The translations under genes and the position numbers were made by a program. This document shows positions 12,273 through 25,800 of a DNA stretch of 64,000 nucleotides, one piece after another (within the stretch, counting starts at the first letter, position 1; every line of letters begins with the position of its first letter). The stretch comes from Vanilla planifolia (taxonomy: Eukaryota; Streptophyta; Magnoliopsida; Asparagales; Orchidaceae). The notes under the pieces were generated by a model that was given only the letters and a program-made list of their open reading frames with translations, was not told the origin of the DNA and did not search any database. The DNA is taken from assembly GCA_023846275.1 (NCBI GenBank), contig CM043875.1, forward strand, positions 24,408,851 through 24,472,850, written 5' to 3'.

Positions 12273-14600
12273 AAAGTTTCTAATTTAATAAATTATTAAA
12301 AATTAGTGACAATTACTAAATTTGCAAACTAATAAATTTTCTTTCTTTCGAGGTCATTTATAATTTTTTCTTTCTTCTTTTGGACACTAATTTACTTGAT
12401 TATTACATTATGCTATAATTATATTTAAATTTCCAAAATAATTCTTTAAATATACTTTCACTCCCTTTAAGAGTTATAATCATCCTCCTAAAGGAAGGGT
12501 CCATAGGCACCAGTGTCATATATTGTTTATGTTTGAACTATCATATAACACACTTTACAAATACCACCTTATTACATCCTATGAGTTGTTCAATCAATCC
12601 CACAAAAGATCTGTGATAGACTCATGAATATTTGGGGATATATCCTTAGTTGTTCCCCCCTCCATCCTCATCCTTACTAATGTTGCATGTCTCCTACAAA
12701 AAAAATAATATATATTCTCAAATATTACAGATAAAAGTTGAGATTTATATTAAATAAACAAAATAAATGACTTGTTAAATACCTCTTATTTTATGAATTA
12801 AAAATATTAAGAATATGGCATGAATTGATTAGTCACTCCACTTGACTTTTCCATGGAATTTCGAAAAGCAAGCTTTGAGATTGATCAACCTTTCTAATAC
12901 ATGCTAGGGTTATCAACTCAGCTAGTCCAAGGTCCTTATCAAAAAGCACACAATGCTTCATGTTAGGGAAGTCATGGAACTCACTAGTATACATCTCTCT
13001 ATAATTTGTGATCATGTAGTAGGTAATGACCAATTTATTTTAGTTAGACATAAATTTAACATAATGCAACGACAACATATGGACAAGGTAGGTGGTATGT
13101 TAGTGCGGTCTAATTTATGCAATGGTATGACCCTATGGCATTTAAAAGAGTGATCATTTATTTTGAAGTCTCTTTGATTTACTCTCATTGGATATGAATA
13201 ATACCTTGCCTCTCATTCATGTTCCTATAACATTACCTTTTTTCTTGAGATCATACATTGAGGACCCTTGAGTCTCCAAAGAATAACCTAATAATGTGAC
13301 AATAAGTGAAAATTTCTAATACCTTAATTTGTAAGCCATAAGTCTGCCATTAAAAAGCAATTTCCATTAGTTTTAATCATGAGATTTCAATTTGCACTTC
13401 CAAATGAAAAGTGGCAATGTCTCATATTTATCAATTGAATGTCTTGATATCCCAGTATTTAAGCTATATACATCTTACCACTGATCATTTGCATAACTTG
13501 GATCCCATGCTTTCTCAACATTTTCTCGAAATTTTCTCTAAAATGTCAAAGACAATGTTATGAAGATTATAACTAACTTCCACTAGAGATTAAAACTTAG
13601 CTTCTTACACTTATGATAACATGCCAACAAGTAACAAAAATTAATTAATTAATTAATTAATTTAAAATTTTATTTATTTATCACTTATTTTCATAAATTA
13701 TGGGATAAATAAGTCTATAAAGTGGAAGAAGAAATTTCAATAATCCTCTAAGATATGTGAATTTATTATTTTAAAATTTTATTAAGTGTTGTCATTTTTA
13801 TTGATTTTTTTAACTAAAAAATTAACCAATAATTATCAAAAAGAGGCCATGAAATCTAAAGAAAGGAGGAGAACTTTAAATAATAAAAACAATTATTATA
13901 AATACAATGGTCAAAGTTTCATAAATTTTGGACATGAATAATAATAAAACAAAGGGCAAAAGTTAAATAAAACATTATTATTAAAATATATAATATTTTT
14001 GGAGAAGTAAAGAAATATTAAATTAGCAAATAATATTAAAAAATTATGAAAATGTTATGACAAATAATGCACTTTAATTAGAACACAAATACTATAAATC
14101 TAATGAAAATTAGATATTTCTTAATCATAAAATAAAGACTAAACCTATATAAAAGTATTATTATTTTAATAAATATATGAGTTTTTTGAAAATATCATAT
14201 GATATTAATGAGTTATTAAAATTTGTGACTTATAGAGCTTGAAGAATAGATTATTTTATATGTGATTGATGAACCTTGGAGATCCTTTGGATAAAAAAAT
14301 TCAAGAAATACAATTAAGCATAAAATTTTAATTATACTCTTTCCTTAATGGCACAAATATGCAAAATGATGGACAAGAAAACTACCAACAATGGAAACAA
14401 TGGGAAAAGGCTTTAAGGTGTTAGGAAAACGAGCTTGTTGCTCCATAGAATCCATAGGCATGAAAGAGGAGAGAAACACTTGATTAATAAAGTTTGGGGA
14501 GCGAAGTGATGCAAATGGTAAGGAAGCTTAATATTTCACATAGTCGATTCTATAAGGAGTCTTTTGGCTACACATGATGGAGTTTTGATGCTGCTATTAG
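12273..14600. other. No recognisable gene
   Basis: AT-rich sequence. Short open frames near 12833-13153 occur on both strands and overlap, with no family motif I recognise. Probably old transposon or neutral sequence. Confidence 0.4.
13637..13663. repeat. AATT tetranucleotide microsatellite
   Basis: About six to seven copies of the self-complementary unit ATTA. Confidence 0.9.
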
Positions 14601-14646
14601 GGAGGGATTAAGGGAGGGAGGGAAGGAGGGAGAGAGAGAGAAAGAT

Positions 14647-14693
<47 letters not shown>
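14601..14693. repeat. GA-rich microsatellite
   Basis: GGGA repeats passing into a long interrupted (GA)n tract of about 60 bases. Confidence 0.95.
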
Positions 14694-14699
<6 letters not shown>

Positions 14700-15449
14700 T
14701 TTGCCAAAGGAAGGAACTAGAATTTGGTGTGTTCTTCCTTGTAGAAAAGGAAAACAAAAAGATTAAGCTTAAGTTTGTGGTTCACACAAGTGAAAAACTC
14801 TAGGATGTAACCACTACAAATGAGAAAGGTAAATGATCTTTGTACTTTACTATATCGATTTGAAGCAATGCAAGGATTTCAAACAGAGGTCTTTTTCTTT
14901 AAAAATTTAAATTTTTATGGATTGATTTAAGCTTCTCATGATGTAGATGATTGTTTTTATCTATAGATTGAGCTCTAATTAGAAATTTTGCACCATTGCT
15001 TAAATTATTTGATCACTCTTAGGTTTGGTTCATAAATTTCATTATATTCATCATGTAACTAATTACTTGGGTTTCTTTTAAAAATGAATAAGTAAATATT
15101 GCATCAAATTTTGGGCTTAGATATAAATATGCTTTTGGAAAAAAAAAGAAATTATAATTGAAAATTTTGGTATAATTAAAATAAACAAATGGAATTTGAA
15201 CACAATTTTAAAGGGGCTAAGTTAAATCCTCTAAAGGATATGTCAATGGTCATATAAACTTATATGGTCACATTTTATTAGGTGGAGCCCTTATAATCAT
15301 AAAAGAAGCACCCATAGATGAGATAACTAACTTTGTTAATTGAACTCATAGGCCTGGCCTTAATTTTGTTAGAGCCTTAAGAAAGCCTTGTAGTAATCTA
15401 ACCTGATGAGAGAACTAACATGTTTTATTCTACACAAATGATGAAATTC

Positions 15450-15452
<3 letters not shown>

Positions 15453-15489
<37 letters not shown>
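15453..15489. repeat. AT dinucleotide microsatellite
   Basis: About 18 uninterrupted AT repeats. Confidence 0.95.
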
Positions 15490-15491
<2 letters not shown>

Positions 15492-16132
15492 TTGGTTATG
15501 TGTTATTTTTATATTTAAAAATACATGAATTTTATTTATCTCATTAATATGTTATAGACCTCAAAACGTGGCACGACCTAATTTTTTATTTCTTTGCATT
15601 AAGTGTACATAGCATTACATGTTAAGCATATTTCAATTGGCTTAGCTTGTCTATGCTTATTAATTTTAAGTGATATAAATGTACACCATAAAAATCCAGT
15701 GAAGTAATAAGTGATGATCATGACTTTGAATTGTACAATTTTTCTTTTATATGATCACAATTATCACGTATTAGAATTAAGTAATTAAGTTATGGTAATA
15801 TTGTTGTAGTTGAAAAATGGTGTTAATTGATATCATCTTAATGCCAAATGAACTATAGATAACTTTTTAAAGATAGAAAGAATGAATTATTACTATCCTT
15901 TGTTACAAGTTTAATTGAATATGAGTGTTGGATAACTAAAATAACGTAAAACATTTGGTTTCTTTAGAAGAGTTTACGTAGTTTAATAATTTCAAATGAA
16001 CAATTTATGTCCAAGAAAATTTTCATGATAAAGAGGAGATAATTTTTAAAATTAAGAAAAAAGATTTATAATTTTTAAATAAAGAATTATTTTATTAAGA
16101 TGGACTTTTCAAATAGATGATTGTCTCCATAC

Positions 16133-16150
16133 GTGTGTGTGTGTGTGTGT
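16133..16150. repeat. GT dinucleotide microsatellite
   Basis: Nine GT repeats followed by an ATAC-rich stretch (atacatgcatacatacat). Confidence 0.9.
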
Positions 16151-16590
16151 ATACATGCATACATACATATGAATATAGATACATATAATATTTCAAAAAC
16201 AAGTGACATTTTATTTTATCTTTAATTTTAAAAAAATTAGGACACAATATTTACCATGACTATCATCTAAAAAACAACAATCTAACTTGACGAATCATAT
16301 GCTTATGTAATTCTATTTTGTAAGCTTCCCAAATTTTGAATGAACCCATCCATTCATGCTTACATCTACACTTAATGTTGTTGATGTTGTAACCAATAAT
16401 CATGATTCATTACTTATGATGTATTTACCTTCACCCAATCCATGTGATGAGATACATGATGAAGATGTCCATTTGCATGTGTATGAGAGGTCATTTGACT
16501 TTAGACATTCTTACAATTAAACATATATATATTCTTTCTTCAATCTAGTACTTGCTCCACCAAATTATAGTCACATTGTAACCTTAGCTA

Positions 16591-19149
16591 TCTATAATGG
16601 TTTGAATTATTTAATTAAGAAGTTTGTTTGTATTTATGCATTTAAAATTGGATGTGGAATGTCCATATCCAAAATTATGAAATCAGTGTATTTTGTTGCA
16701 TATCAAAATATGTGCCATATAATAAATAGATATATCATTATGAAGGTTTTGATATGAGAAATTTGTTGATATATTATTTGTAATTATTTGAAGATGTTTG
16801 GATGTTTTATATGAAAAATAAAAAATATATTTTATTCTAATCTTTTATTTATTAAAAGGATATGCTTTATCGCTTCTCCTTGTTTTCACTATGCATGAAT
16901 GCAAAAGAAGGAACCCAAAATGGAAGGGAATGCTTAGGAAAGTAGAGGGAGATAGATCAATGGAATTTCAACATCAAGTATTATTGTAAGCAAGCTTTGC
17001 TTGGGGAAGTTGTAGTAGCAGCCATAAGCTTAAGGAAGAAGAAGTGCTCCACAAAAGCCTAATCTATTTCTTTGGCAAAGATTTGATCCAAGGTATGCTA
17101 TTTTCTAAGTTTTACCTTCCTTGGGTTGCTATTGTGTTGCTTAAGAATTAGGTTTGGATTGGTCAAAGATTGGGTTAGATTTATATGTTTTGTTATTAAA
17201 GTTCATGTCTCACGTATTATATGATAAGCCTAATGTATCGTATGATAAGTGCATTTGGACAATACATTAAGGATTTTAGATTGGCTCTTTTCCCTAATAG
17301 ATTAGATGGTATAATCATTTTCGATTGTATCATACGTTTAGACTTTGGTTAAGAGCAACCCTAATTTTTATAAAAAAAATTATACATTACATATAATATT
17401 ATCTACTGTATGATTAGCATAAAATTGGGGAGCAATGGATGGCTTAATCAAACTAGCATACAATGCTTTGTTAATAATATGTACAATGTCTCTATTATAT
17501 TATATGATTAAACTTCAAGAATGAGGTCAGAGTAAGAGATTAGCTCATTTGATTTAGCATACATATAATAATACAACACTTGTAACATAGTACGATAGGG
17601 AGAATTAGATGGTATGATAAGAAGGATTGAACAATGAATTTTAATATGATATTTGGAAGTATTTAAGGTTTTTTTATGATTATGGTTGTAAAATTCTTAA
17701 TATATAGAAAATTTATAGTATAGAGAAATGATGGAAGAAAAGAAAGTTTTTAAAACATAGTTTAAGCATTTTGATAGCCTTGTAAAGAAATATAAGTAAT
17801 TATTAATAAGAAATATAATAAAATTGTATAAAAAAATAAAAATAATAGATAAAATAAAAAGAAATATAATAGAAAAAACATCTTAGAGTCATTTTATAAG
17901 CAAAGTGAGTAACTATAATATAAGTAGGTTAAATTATTAAATCATATTAAAATAGTATTATGGAATATAGTATGATCATATTGTATAACATTAATTTATT
18001 TTTGTATATTTTGATTTATGTTATAGTACACTACTATGATATATATGTGTATGTGTGTTATGAGTATTAGAACATAAATAAAAAATAGAAATACATGAAA
18101 TAAAAAGAAATGAAAGAAAGAGAATAATTGGCTAAATAAACCTATTTATCTATTAGATCAAGAAAATGGTGAAACAAGAATGTGATGAGAATTTCCCTAT
18201 GACCTTATCTCATGGTTGTTAGATATGAGAAGTCATCCTTACTATCATTGGTACCTAGATTTTGTACCATGACAAGATAAAGACTCTATCATCATGATTA
18301 TATGATACAGGAAGATGTGTATGATGGTTTTATAATATATGATGAGATCATTCCTATTATCTTTGGTACCTATATTATGGGCCATAATGTGACAAAGGCT
18401 ATACCATCATGAGTATAGAATACTAAGTAATGTAAGAGGTGGGTCTATAATAGAAGATAATATAATATAAGATTTTAGAGATCTTATGAAATAAGAATAG
18501 TGGCCATACAAGAAAATCAAGGCCTTAAAAAAAGAAATGAGAAACAAAATAAAAACATGAAAATAATATGAATATGGAAGCGAGAAAAAAAATATATGAT
18601 GAGTATTATATGATGAATATGAGCATATGTATAGTAATTATTTTAAATATTTTATTAATTCTATGCATTATTCTTATTTTTTACTCTATCTTTACTTATT
18701 TGCTATGTACCTCACATCCATATTATAATATTTACCTATAGTTAATGGTTATTAAGCATATTATACTCATTACCTACTTATCAGTTAGGATAAATATACA
18801 CACAAAGCTAATAATTTCTAAAGGATATCTTAGGATCTTAAGTTTGATGATATGTTTTGTGGGTTCTGTGAGAGATATTGTAGAGAGTACTTTTATTACA
18901 CTTAATAAACAAAAGATGTGTTTGTGCATTTTTCATCTTATATTTTGTATGTTAGCTTAAGACCATACACATTAATTTTTATAAAATTTTTTATTTGAGA
19001 TGCTATATTAGATTTTTGATGTTTTTTATTACCTTAATTTAATTTGAGATTATGTACTCCATATTTGATACATGCTTTGTATTTTACCAAATATTATGAT
19101 ATTGTTGGTTCATTCTACCCAATTGCTTTAAGTTAAGTCATGAAAGACA
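16591..19149 (+). repeat. 5' LTR of a second Ty3/gypsy element
   Basis: About 2.56 kb. It matches the 3' copy at 21697 over several stretches: gaattatttaatta at the start, ggatgt...ccaaaattatgaaatc, the ggattggtcaaagat... block at 17155-17345 against 22471-22690, and the caaactttggttaa region. It ends gaca at 19149, eight bases before the PBS. The LTRs are well diverged, so the insertion is old. It contains a tandem repeat at 18225-18461. Confidence 0.75.
18225..18461 (+). repeat. Tandem duplication of about 117 bp inside the LTR
   Basis: 18225-18341 and 18342-18461 share the order atgaga, cattcctattatc-like, tttggtaccta, ccat...tgacaa, atcatga and a final ggt..tataata block, with many substitutions. 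Confidence 0.7.
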
Positions 19150-19157
19150 TCATAGTG

Positions 19158-19170
19158 TGGTATTAGAGCC
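19158..19170 (+). other. Primer binding site, tRNA-iMet type (gypsy element 2)
   Basis: tggtattagagcc is one base from TGGTATCAGAGCC and lies just downstream of the 5' LTR end. Confidence 0.85.
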
Positions 19171-20757
19171 CAAGGTTAATAATTTAGGATAGATTTTTAA
19201 TTAAGAACACTAAAATAATACTCACATGATTGTAATTATTTCAATATATGCTACCCTTTTATTAAAAAAGCTTAATTTTGAGTATTAAAGAAACTAACAT
19301 GTATCTATATTAAGAAAGAAGAATTGTAAAGGTATTTAAAAGGTTAAGTCCCATGTTAGTCATAAAAAGTGAAGAGGGAATGACAAAAGGTCAAGAAAAT
19401 AGAGTCTTCAAGCTCAGATACAATCATCTTCTCTAAGTACCCAAGAAAGCCTTAAAAAGAGTTTTCATGCTGATAAATTAACATAACAATTTTACAGAAT
19501 GTAGCATCTCCATTATTCAAGTGGGTCTAATCACTTAAAGATAAATATTGTACAAATCAAATCAATAGGATATATGATGGAATTCCTCACCCAAAATAAA
19601 GGAAAAAGCTACTTGCTCTTTTGCTTTTGGATGGGGCTACCATATTGTGGCAGACATCTCACCATCTCTTATGCTTTAAGGTTCCTCGATGAGGAAAACC
19701 TTATAAAAAGTTTTTACAAAGGATCTTATGAGATGGTTTGCACCCCCCCCCCCCCCCTCCCCCAAACCATTAGAGAAAAGATGAGGTAAAAATTGATAGC
19801 TTTATAGTAAATGGACATGTCAATAACAAACTATGAAAGAAGATTTACCTTCTTATCTCACCATGAACCATAGGTAGTGAGTTCAAAGGATTAGAGATGT
19901 TTTATGTTTTTTATGGTTGAGAAAACATGCAAGACTACTAATTTTGTTAAGCTTGTGCAGCAAACTAGGTTAACGAAACTAGATTTGGAAATTTTTCAGT
20001 TCTACATGGTAGCAACTACAAAAAAGAGACATATATGTCATCAAAGAGTTAAAATCCATTCAAATAGATCTTTTATAAGTTAAAAGATAACAAATGTTTT
20101 GGTTGCTTCCAGCATAACTAGTAGGATTATAGTAGTAGCGTAATAAATACAAAATGTGTTAGGAAGACACTGTCTTGTATAGAATGTGGTAAATTTCTTT
20201 AAGGAGTCTATTAGTTTAAGTAGGGATACCAACCTAGATGCTTTAGTTATAGAGAGTTGGGACATTTTACTAGAGCCTATCCCTAAGCTATATCAAAGAA
20301 TTGATAGTCTTATAGTAAAGAGACATGTCCATAACAGACTATGAAAGAAGATTTACCTTCTTATCTCATCATGAACCATAGGTAGTGAGTTCCAAGGATT
20401 AGACATGTTTTATGTTTTTTCTAAGGTTGGAAAAATGTACATCACTATTGATTTTGTTGAGCTTATAGAGCAAACTAGGTTAGTAGAACAAGATTTGATA
20501 ATTTTTTAGTCTTACAAGATAGCAACTATAAAAAAGAGACATCTTTGCCACCAAAGAGTTCAAATCCATTCAAAAAGAATAGTAAGACTATGATGCTAGT
20601 AATAGCATAATAAATAAAAAATATTGTGGGAAGATAGATTTTTGTTTAGAATGTGGTCAATTTCATTAAGGTGTCCATTGGTTTAGGTAGGGATACCAAC
20701 TTAGATGCTTTAGTTAGGAAGAGTTGGGACATAGCCTATCCCTAAGCTGTATCAAAG
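19171..20757 (+). pseudogene. Gypsy gag remnant with tandem duplication
   Basis: The 5' internal region is not readable as one frame. From 19791 a gag segment occurs twice: 19791-20298 and 20299-20757, both beginning aattgatag and both ending in sequence for a degenerate zinc-knuckle region (RELGHFTRAYP in the first copy near 20250-20280, a shorter form in the second). The two copies share long stretches such as gaagatttaccttcttatct, so the duplication is younger than the element. Stops and shifts throughout. Confidence 0.65.
19743..19763 (+). repeat. Poly-C tract
   Basis: Fifteen C, a T, then five C. It interrupts an open frame in the gag region. The exact length may be a sequencing or assembly estimate. 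Confidence 0.9.
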
Positions 20758-21016
20758 ATGGCTTCTTTGCCACCAAACTTAAGTCATGGTGCTGTTAAAG
20801 GAGGTTCTAGTAAAGACAAAGGGATTGCTTCAATGAAAATCTCAAGTAATGTACGTTAAGTCCAATTTGTAAGTTGAGGTGGATAACCCATGGTGTATGC
20901 AATCATCTAATAAGGTGCCTCTCCCTTAACTAATGTGATAACAAGTATGATATTCTTTTAGCAACTATTATGCTTTATTTGATTTTAGTGCCTTACATTG
21001 ATTCATATCTTATCAT

Positions 21017-21295
21017 GTGCTTGATATATTGATTATCAATTTGAATCAAATGAATAATCCTTTATTTGTGAAATTGTTTGATGTAAGTGGATTTTTATCA
21101 TATGTGTTTATGCTAAGAGAAATACAAGTAAGAGAAAAGAATTTTTTTGCTAAATTATTTGTCTTGTCCTTATCTAAACTTGATATTATTCTAGGCATAG
21201 ATTGGTTATATGAACACCAAGTAATTATTTATTATATGAAAAAGAGAATTATCTTAATAACTCCAAATAAAGAAGTAGTCATCTTTGGTGAATAA
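21017..21295 (+). pseudogene. Gypsy aspartic protease remnant
   Basis: An open stretch of 92 codons carries REIQVREKNFFAKLFVLSL followed by KLDIILGIDWLYEHQV, the C-terminal half of the gypsy retropepsin (LxLxxxDxILGMDWL), and ends TPNKEVVIFGE. The active-site DTG half is not visible upstream. The protein is a fragment; about 400 bp separate it from the 3' LTR, so RT, RNase H and integrase have been lost. Confidence 0.8.
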
Positions 21296-21696
21296 ATAAG
21301 AATCTCACTTATTTATGTGTAGAAGGCTAAACAAATATTGAGGAAAGGTAATTAATGATTTTTGTTATATCTATTATTTTTATTAATCAAACATTATTAA
21401 GTCTCAAGATATGTCAATAATTTGTGAGTATTTGGATATTTGTTTAGAGGAGTTATCTAGTCTCCTTCCTCATAAGGAGATTGAGATTGAAATCTATCTT
21501 AATATATCATTTCAAGAACAACTAGTTAATATTCTAATTGAATAAGTGATTAGGGAACAAAGTTATTACTATGAAAAAAGTGTTTTGGAATAATCATACT
21601 AAAAGAAAAGTAATTTAGGAAATTAAATATACATGATACTCTATTATCCTTAATTATTCTAATTTTTTGGATGAAATTTATATAAAATGAGAACAT

Positions 21697-22830
21697 TGTG
21701 ACAACCCAAATTATTTAATTATAAAATACATTTATATTTTTGTATTTAATATTGGATGTATGCTATGTAGATCCAAATTATGAAATCGATGTATTTCGAT
21801 GTGTCTTGAAAAGGGTAGTTAGACTTGAATTTTAAGCATACCATTGAAAAGGTTTGACTTGAGAGATTTGTTGGTGCACTATTTGTAATTTTTAGAAGTT
21901 ATTTGGATCTTTAATAAAATTTTTAAGTAAAAAAAGAAAATAAAAAGAAGTTTTTGTTCTAATACTTTATTTATTAAGAGGATAGGCTTTATCTCTTCTT
22001 CTTATTTTGATTGTGCATGAGTGTAAGTGAAAAAACCTAAAAGGGAAGGGAGTCCTTTTGAAGGAAAAGGGAGATCGATTAGTGGAACTTTAGCATCAAC
22101 CTAGCCCACATCGTAATCGACCCTTTGAAGGAATATGTGCTTTTAAAAGATCTTTAATACTATGACCAATCTCAAAGTTAGTTCAACACGCATAACCAAT
22201 AATGACAAAAATAAATGTAATAGTTAAGTGATGATAACCAATATTGATTAGTTATAAGCATTATGTTTGAGGATGGCATCCGCCAAAAAGAGTTTGTAGG
22301 TAAGCTTTGCCTAAGAAAGCTACAATAGGAACATAAGCTTAAGGATATAGAAGAGCTCAAGAAAAAGCATTATCTTTTTCTTGAGCAAAGATTTGATCTA
22401 AGGTATGGTATTATATGAGTTTGTTTTCCTTGTGTTATTGTTATGTTGCTCTTTTAGTTGCTTAACAATTGGTTCTGGATTGGTTAAGGATAGGGTCAAA
22501 TTTTGTTGTGTCATTATGGAAGTCCATGCTTCGTGTATTATATAATGTGCCTGATTGTATTATGTGATAGGCCTAAATATATCATATTATGAGTACAAAC
22601 AAATAGTCTATTAAGTAAAAGATTATGGATAAACCTTTTCCTAAGCAAATCAAATAATATCATAATTTCTAATTATGTCATACAATCAAACTTTGGTTAA
22701 TAGTAGCATTGTACCAAGTTTTTGAGGAAATTATATGATACATTTAATATTATCATATTGTATAATTAACATAAAGTTGAAAAGCAGTAAATGGTTCAAT
22801 CAGACCATCATATGATGCTTCATAAATAAC
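21697..22830 (+). repeat. 3' LTR of gypsy element 2, truncated
   Basis: Begins TGTGACAACCC, a typical gypsy LTR start, and follows the 5' LTR colinearly as far as about 22830, where similarity stops. The 5' copy continues for another 1.6 kb, so the 3' LTR has lost its distal part. Confidence 0.75.
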
Positions 22831-25800
22831 GCATTATTAAAATTCCAAAAGCAATCACAAATTATTTTGAGTAATTTAAATTTATTGGATGTTAAAAATA
22901 AAAAAAAAATAATAACATCAAAATTAATTGATGGATAAAAAAAAGAAATTATAAATTATGAAAATCATAATATTCTAAATAATTAGTTACTTCTTTTATC
23001 AATATATATATATATATATATATTATATTTCTTTGAGCTTTATAAAAACTCTTCTGCAACCTCCTACCTTCACCCCTTCTTATGCTCTTTTCATTCTTGT
23101 TCTTAATCAAATTGCTAACATTAAGTTTTTCTCATCTATACACAAAAAAAGACAATTGTTTAAGGTTTCTCCAATTAATCCTCAAATTCTTAAGGATAAT
23201 CATATAAACTTCTAAATTAAAATTACATATTTATTTTCTTTATCTTGAAAAATTCATATCAAATATTTAATTTTTGAAAATTATAAATCAAATACTATTG
23301 AAATTTTCTTAACAAACTTTTTTGAGATATGCTCAATTTACAAATCTAAATTACTTCTCAATGAACATATTTTTAAGACATTTTTTAATATGAATATTTT
23401 ATTCCATCTTAAGCTATTACCAAAATATTGATTTCATTTATCATAATATTGGTATTTACTTTTTCATTAACATAAGCTCATCATATAGAATACATTTATA
23501 CAAAATACGATTTTTGAATATCATATCATAATCACACTAGATAACCTGTGGATTATGTGAATTTATTAAGTTAATTTGAATTAGTTTAATACATCTAAAA
23601 AATTTTAAATAACTTAGTGTTTTATAGCTAATCACCCAAGATGGGTTAGTCACTTCACCACCTTGTGATGTCAATATGGAACTACCATTGACTGTCAAAC
23701 AAACTTCATTGGGTAGTCGAACAGATGTGATCAATTACTTTGCATTGCTCTATTGTTGTTGAGAAATATGAGATAGATTTAGATTTTTATGACTTATGAG
23801 AAGCTTTTTTCACCTTTAAGTTATTGTATTTCTTTAAAATACCTTATAATCACAAGCAATGAAAGTTAGATGATTAAAATAAATTTTGAGAGCTTTTAAA
23901 CCATGAAAGAAAGTGTATATTCCTTATTAAGGATGTGATGCTCTAAATCCTAACCATAAAAGGTGTTGTTCATCTACTAAGATATAAATCGTATGAGTAA
24001 TTCTACAACTTTGTGACAAGCTTATTTATATTACCAGCTTCTTACTTCAAACTATCTTAGAAGTTCTTTCATCTATTGTCACCAATTCTCATCATCAAGT
24101 ATTCTCTTGAATTTGCAATAATTTTTGTAATCCCAAATTGTTTGTTATGCTAAAAAATTACAAAAAATAGCATGCATAATTTTCTTACTATCACCTTTTG
24201 CAAGTTCATACACCACATTATGATAATGCCTCATCAACCGCCTATAGTTCCACAAACTACAATCTCCTTATCACAACTGTTGCCCAAAACCTATTCTTTA
24301 TATCACAATGAATCCTATTATGTATCATGGTTTTGGACTAGTTCATACATTATTGTCATCTATGATAGTCTTACGAACACAAAAAATGTACACTTGAAAA
24401 GATATATACATCTAAAAATTATTTAGGTTTTAAAAGTTGAGAGTTACATATATTTGAATTACTCTAGTCCTTTTTATTTTTATTCAGATTTCTTGGCATG
24501 AAGCCACCAAACCTAAACCATATTGGGAAAGCTTCATTTGAGAAAAGAAATAAACAAAGTATTCCAGTCACAGTCTTCCATCCTGTAAATTAGCTGGCAA
24601 TTTACCTTCCAAAAGAGTTTGGAGGAGAAAAGATGTCAGTTATTGTGATAGAATACATTGTAAAATGCAACTACACCACTTTGGCGTAATTTAATTAAAT
24701 ATTACCTATTATTTTAATTTATTTTCACATAAAAAATGAATTTTGAGTCACCAGATATCAGGGCTATCCTTAAAAATCATGGGCATAATTTAAATTTTTT
24801 TAATATTTAAAAAAAAAATTATAAAAAATCATTTCTAACAGCATCTTGTCTGATAGAATGACTGAGTCTAAACATTAGTGAGGGTATATAAAAAAGGACT
24901 TTGTTGTGGGAATGAACCTAAGATGAACTATTTGTCCTTGTTTGGAATGATCCACGTGAATTGCAACGCAAGCAAAGGTGTAAACCTTATAAGCTCACGC
25001 TTAGGGCTTTTTATTGAAATGAAAGTTATGTTTGGATGATAATTCTTTATAAGTAATGAAAAATTTTGATAGATTTTTTTGTTATTTAAAATAAAAAAAA
25101 TATTTGAAAACTTTCATTAAGCAAAAAATTTGTGAGTGGAGTTATTTCATTTCAAATTCAAAATTATAAAAAATATTTGTTAACAAAAATACTTTCTATA
25201 GTTGCATTAAATTCTATCTCTAAAGCATTTTTTAGAGACATTCCTTTGAAAACTCTAGCCAAACTTCATAAGCCATTTATAATCACGACATAACTCATTT
25301 ACATATTATTTAACATCCAAGGCATAATAATTAAAATGTTCTAGTAAAAAAAAATTATAATAAGAATAAAGTGTATTATATCAATTCTTTGATAGAATTA
25401 TATAAGTAATTTGTGCCTAAGATTGCACAAAATGTATTTGTTGTGTATGAGTTGATGTTATTTGGTTACAAGGCAATTTACAAAATTGTTGTATCATTTG
25501 TTGCTTATTAGTACAGTAAGTGAATTGAGTCATTCAAAATGTGGAGCAATTATCAATTGATGAAATTTCAATCACATTTAGTAACGATGATATATCTCAT
25601 AATGATAACTCATGACGAAATAAGTAGTAACTATTATTATCTTAAATAATAGATTATAGAAATGTACAATAACCAAAATAGCAACTTTTATTATCACAGG
25701 CTTTGTAAACCTCTACATGGAATTGTCATGTTGTAGGGATCGTACTAAAAAGCCTCTTTGGCATTTATTCTAAAAAATGAAATCAAATTTAACTATCAAG

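Larger units (their letters stand above)
14694..16590. other. No recognisable gene between GA tract and gypsy LTR
   Basis: Apart from the AT and GT microsatellites nothing is recognised on either strand. Confidence 0.4.

Noticed and set aside
12833..13153. Opposed open frames of 66 codons each
   Set aside because: They overlap antisense to each other and have no recognisable motif; a resemblance to CACTA transposase words was too weak to keep.
24990..25290. Possible small DNA transposon with inverted ends (gggctttttattg... / ...ttcataagcc)
   Set aside because: The ends match only weakly and no target duplication could be seen, so I do not call it.
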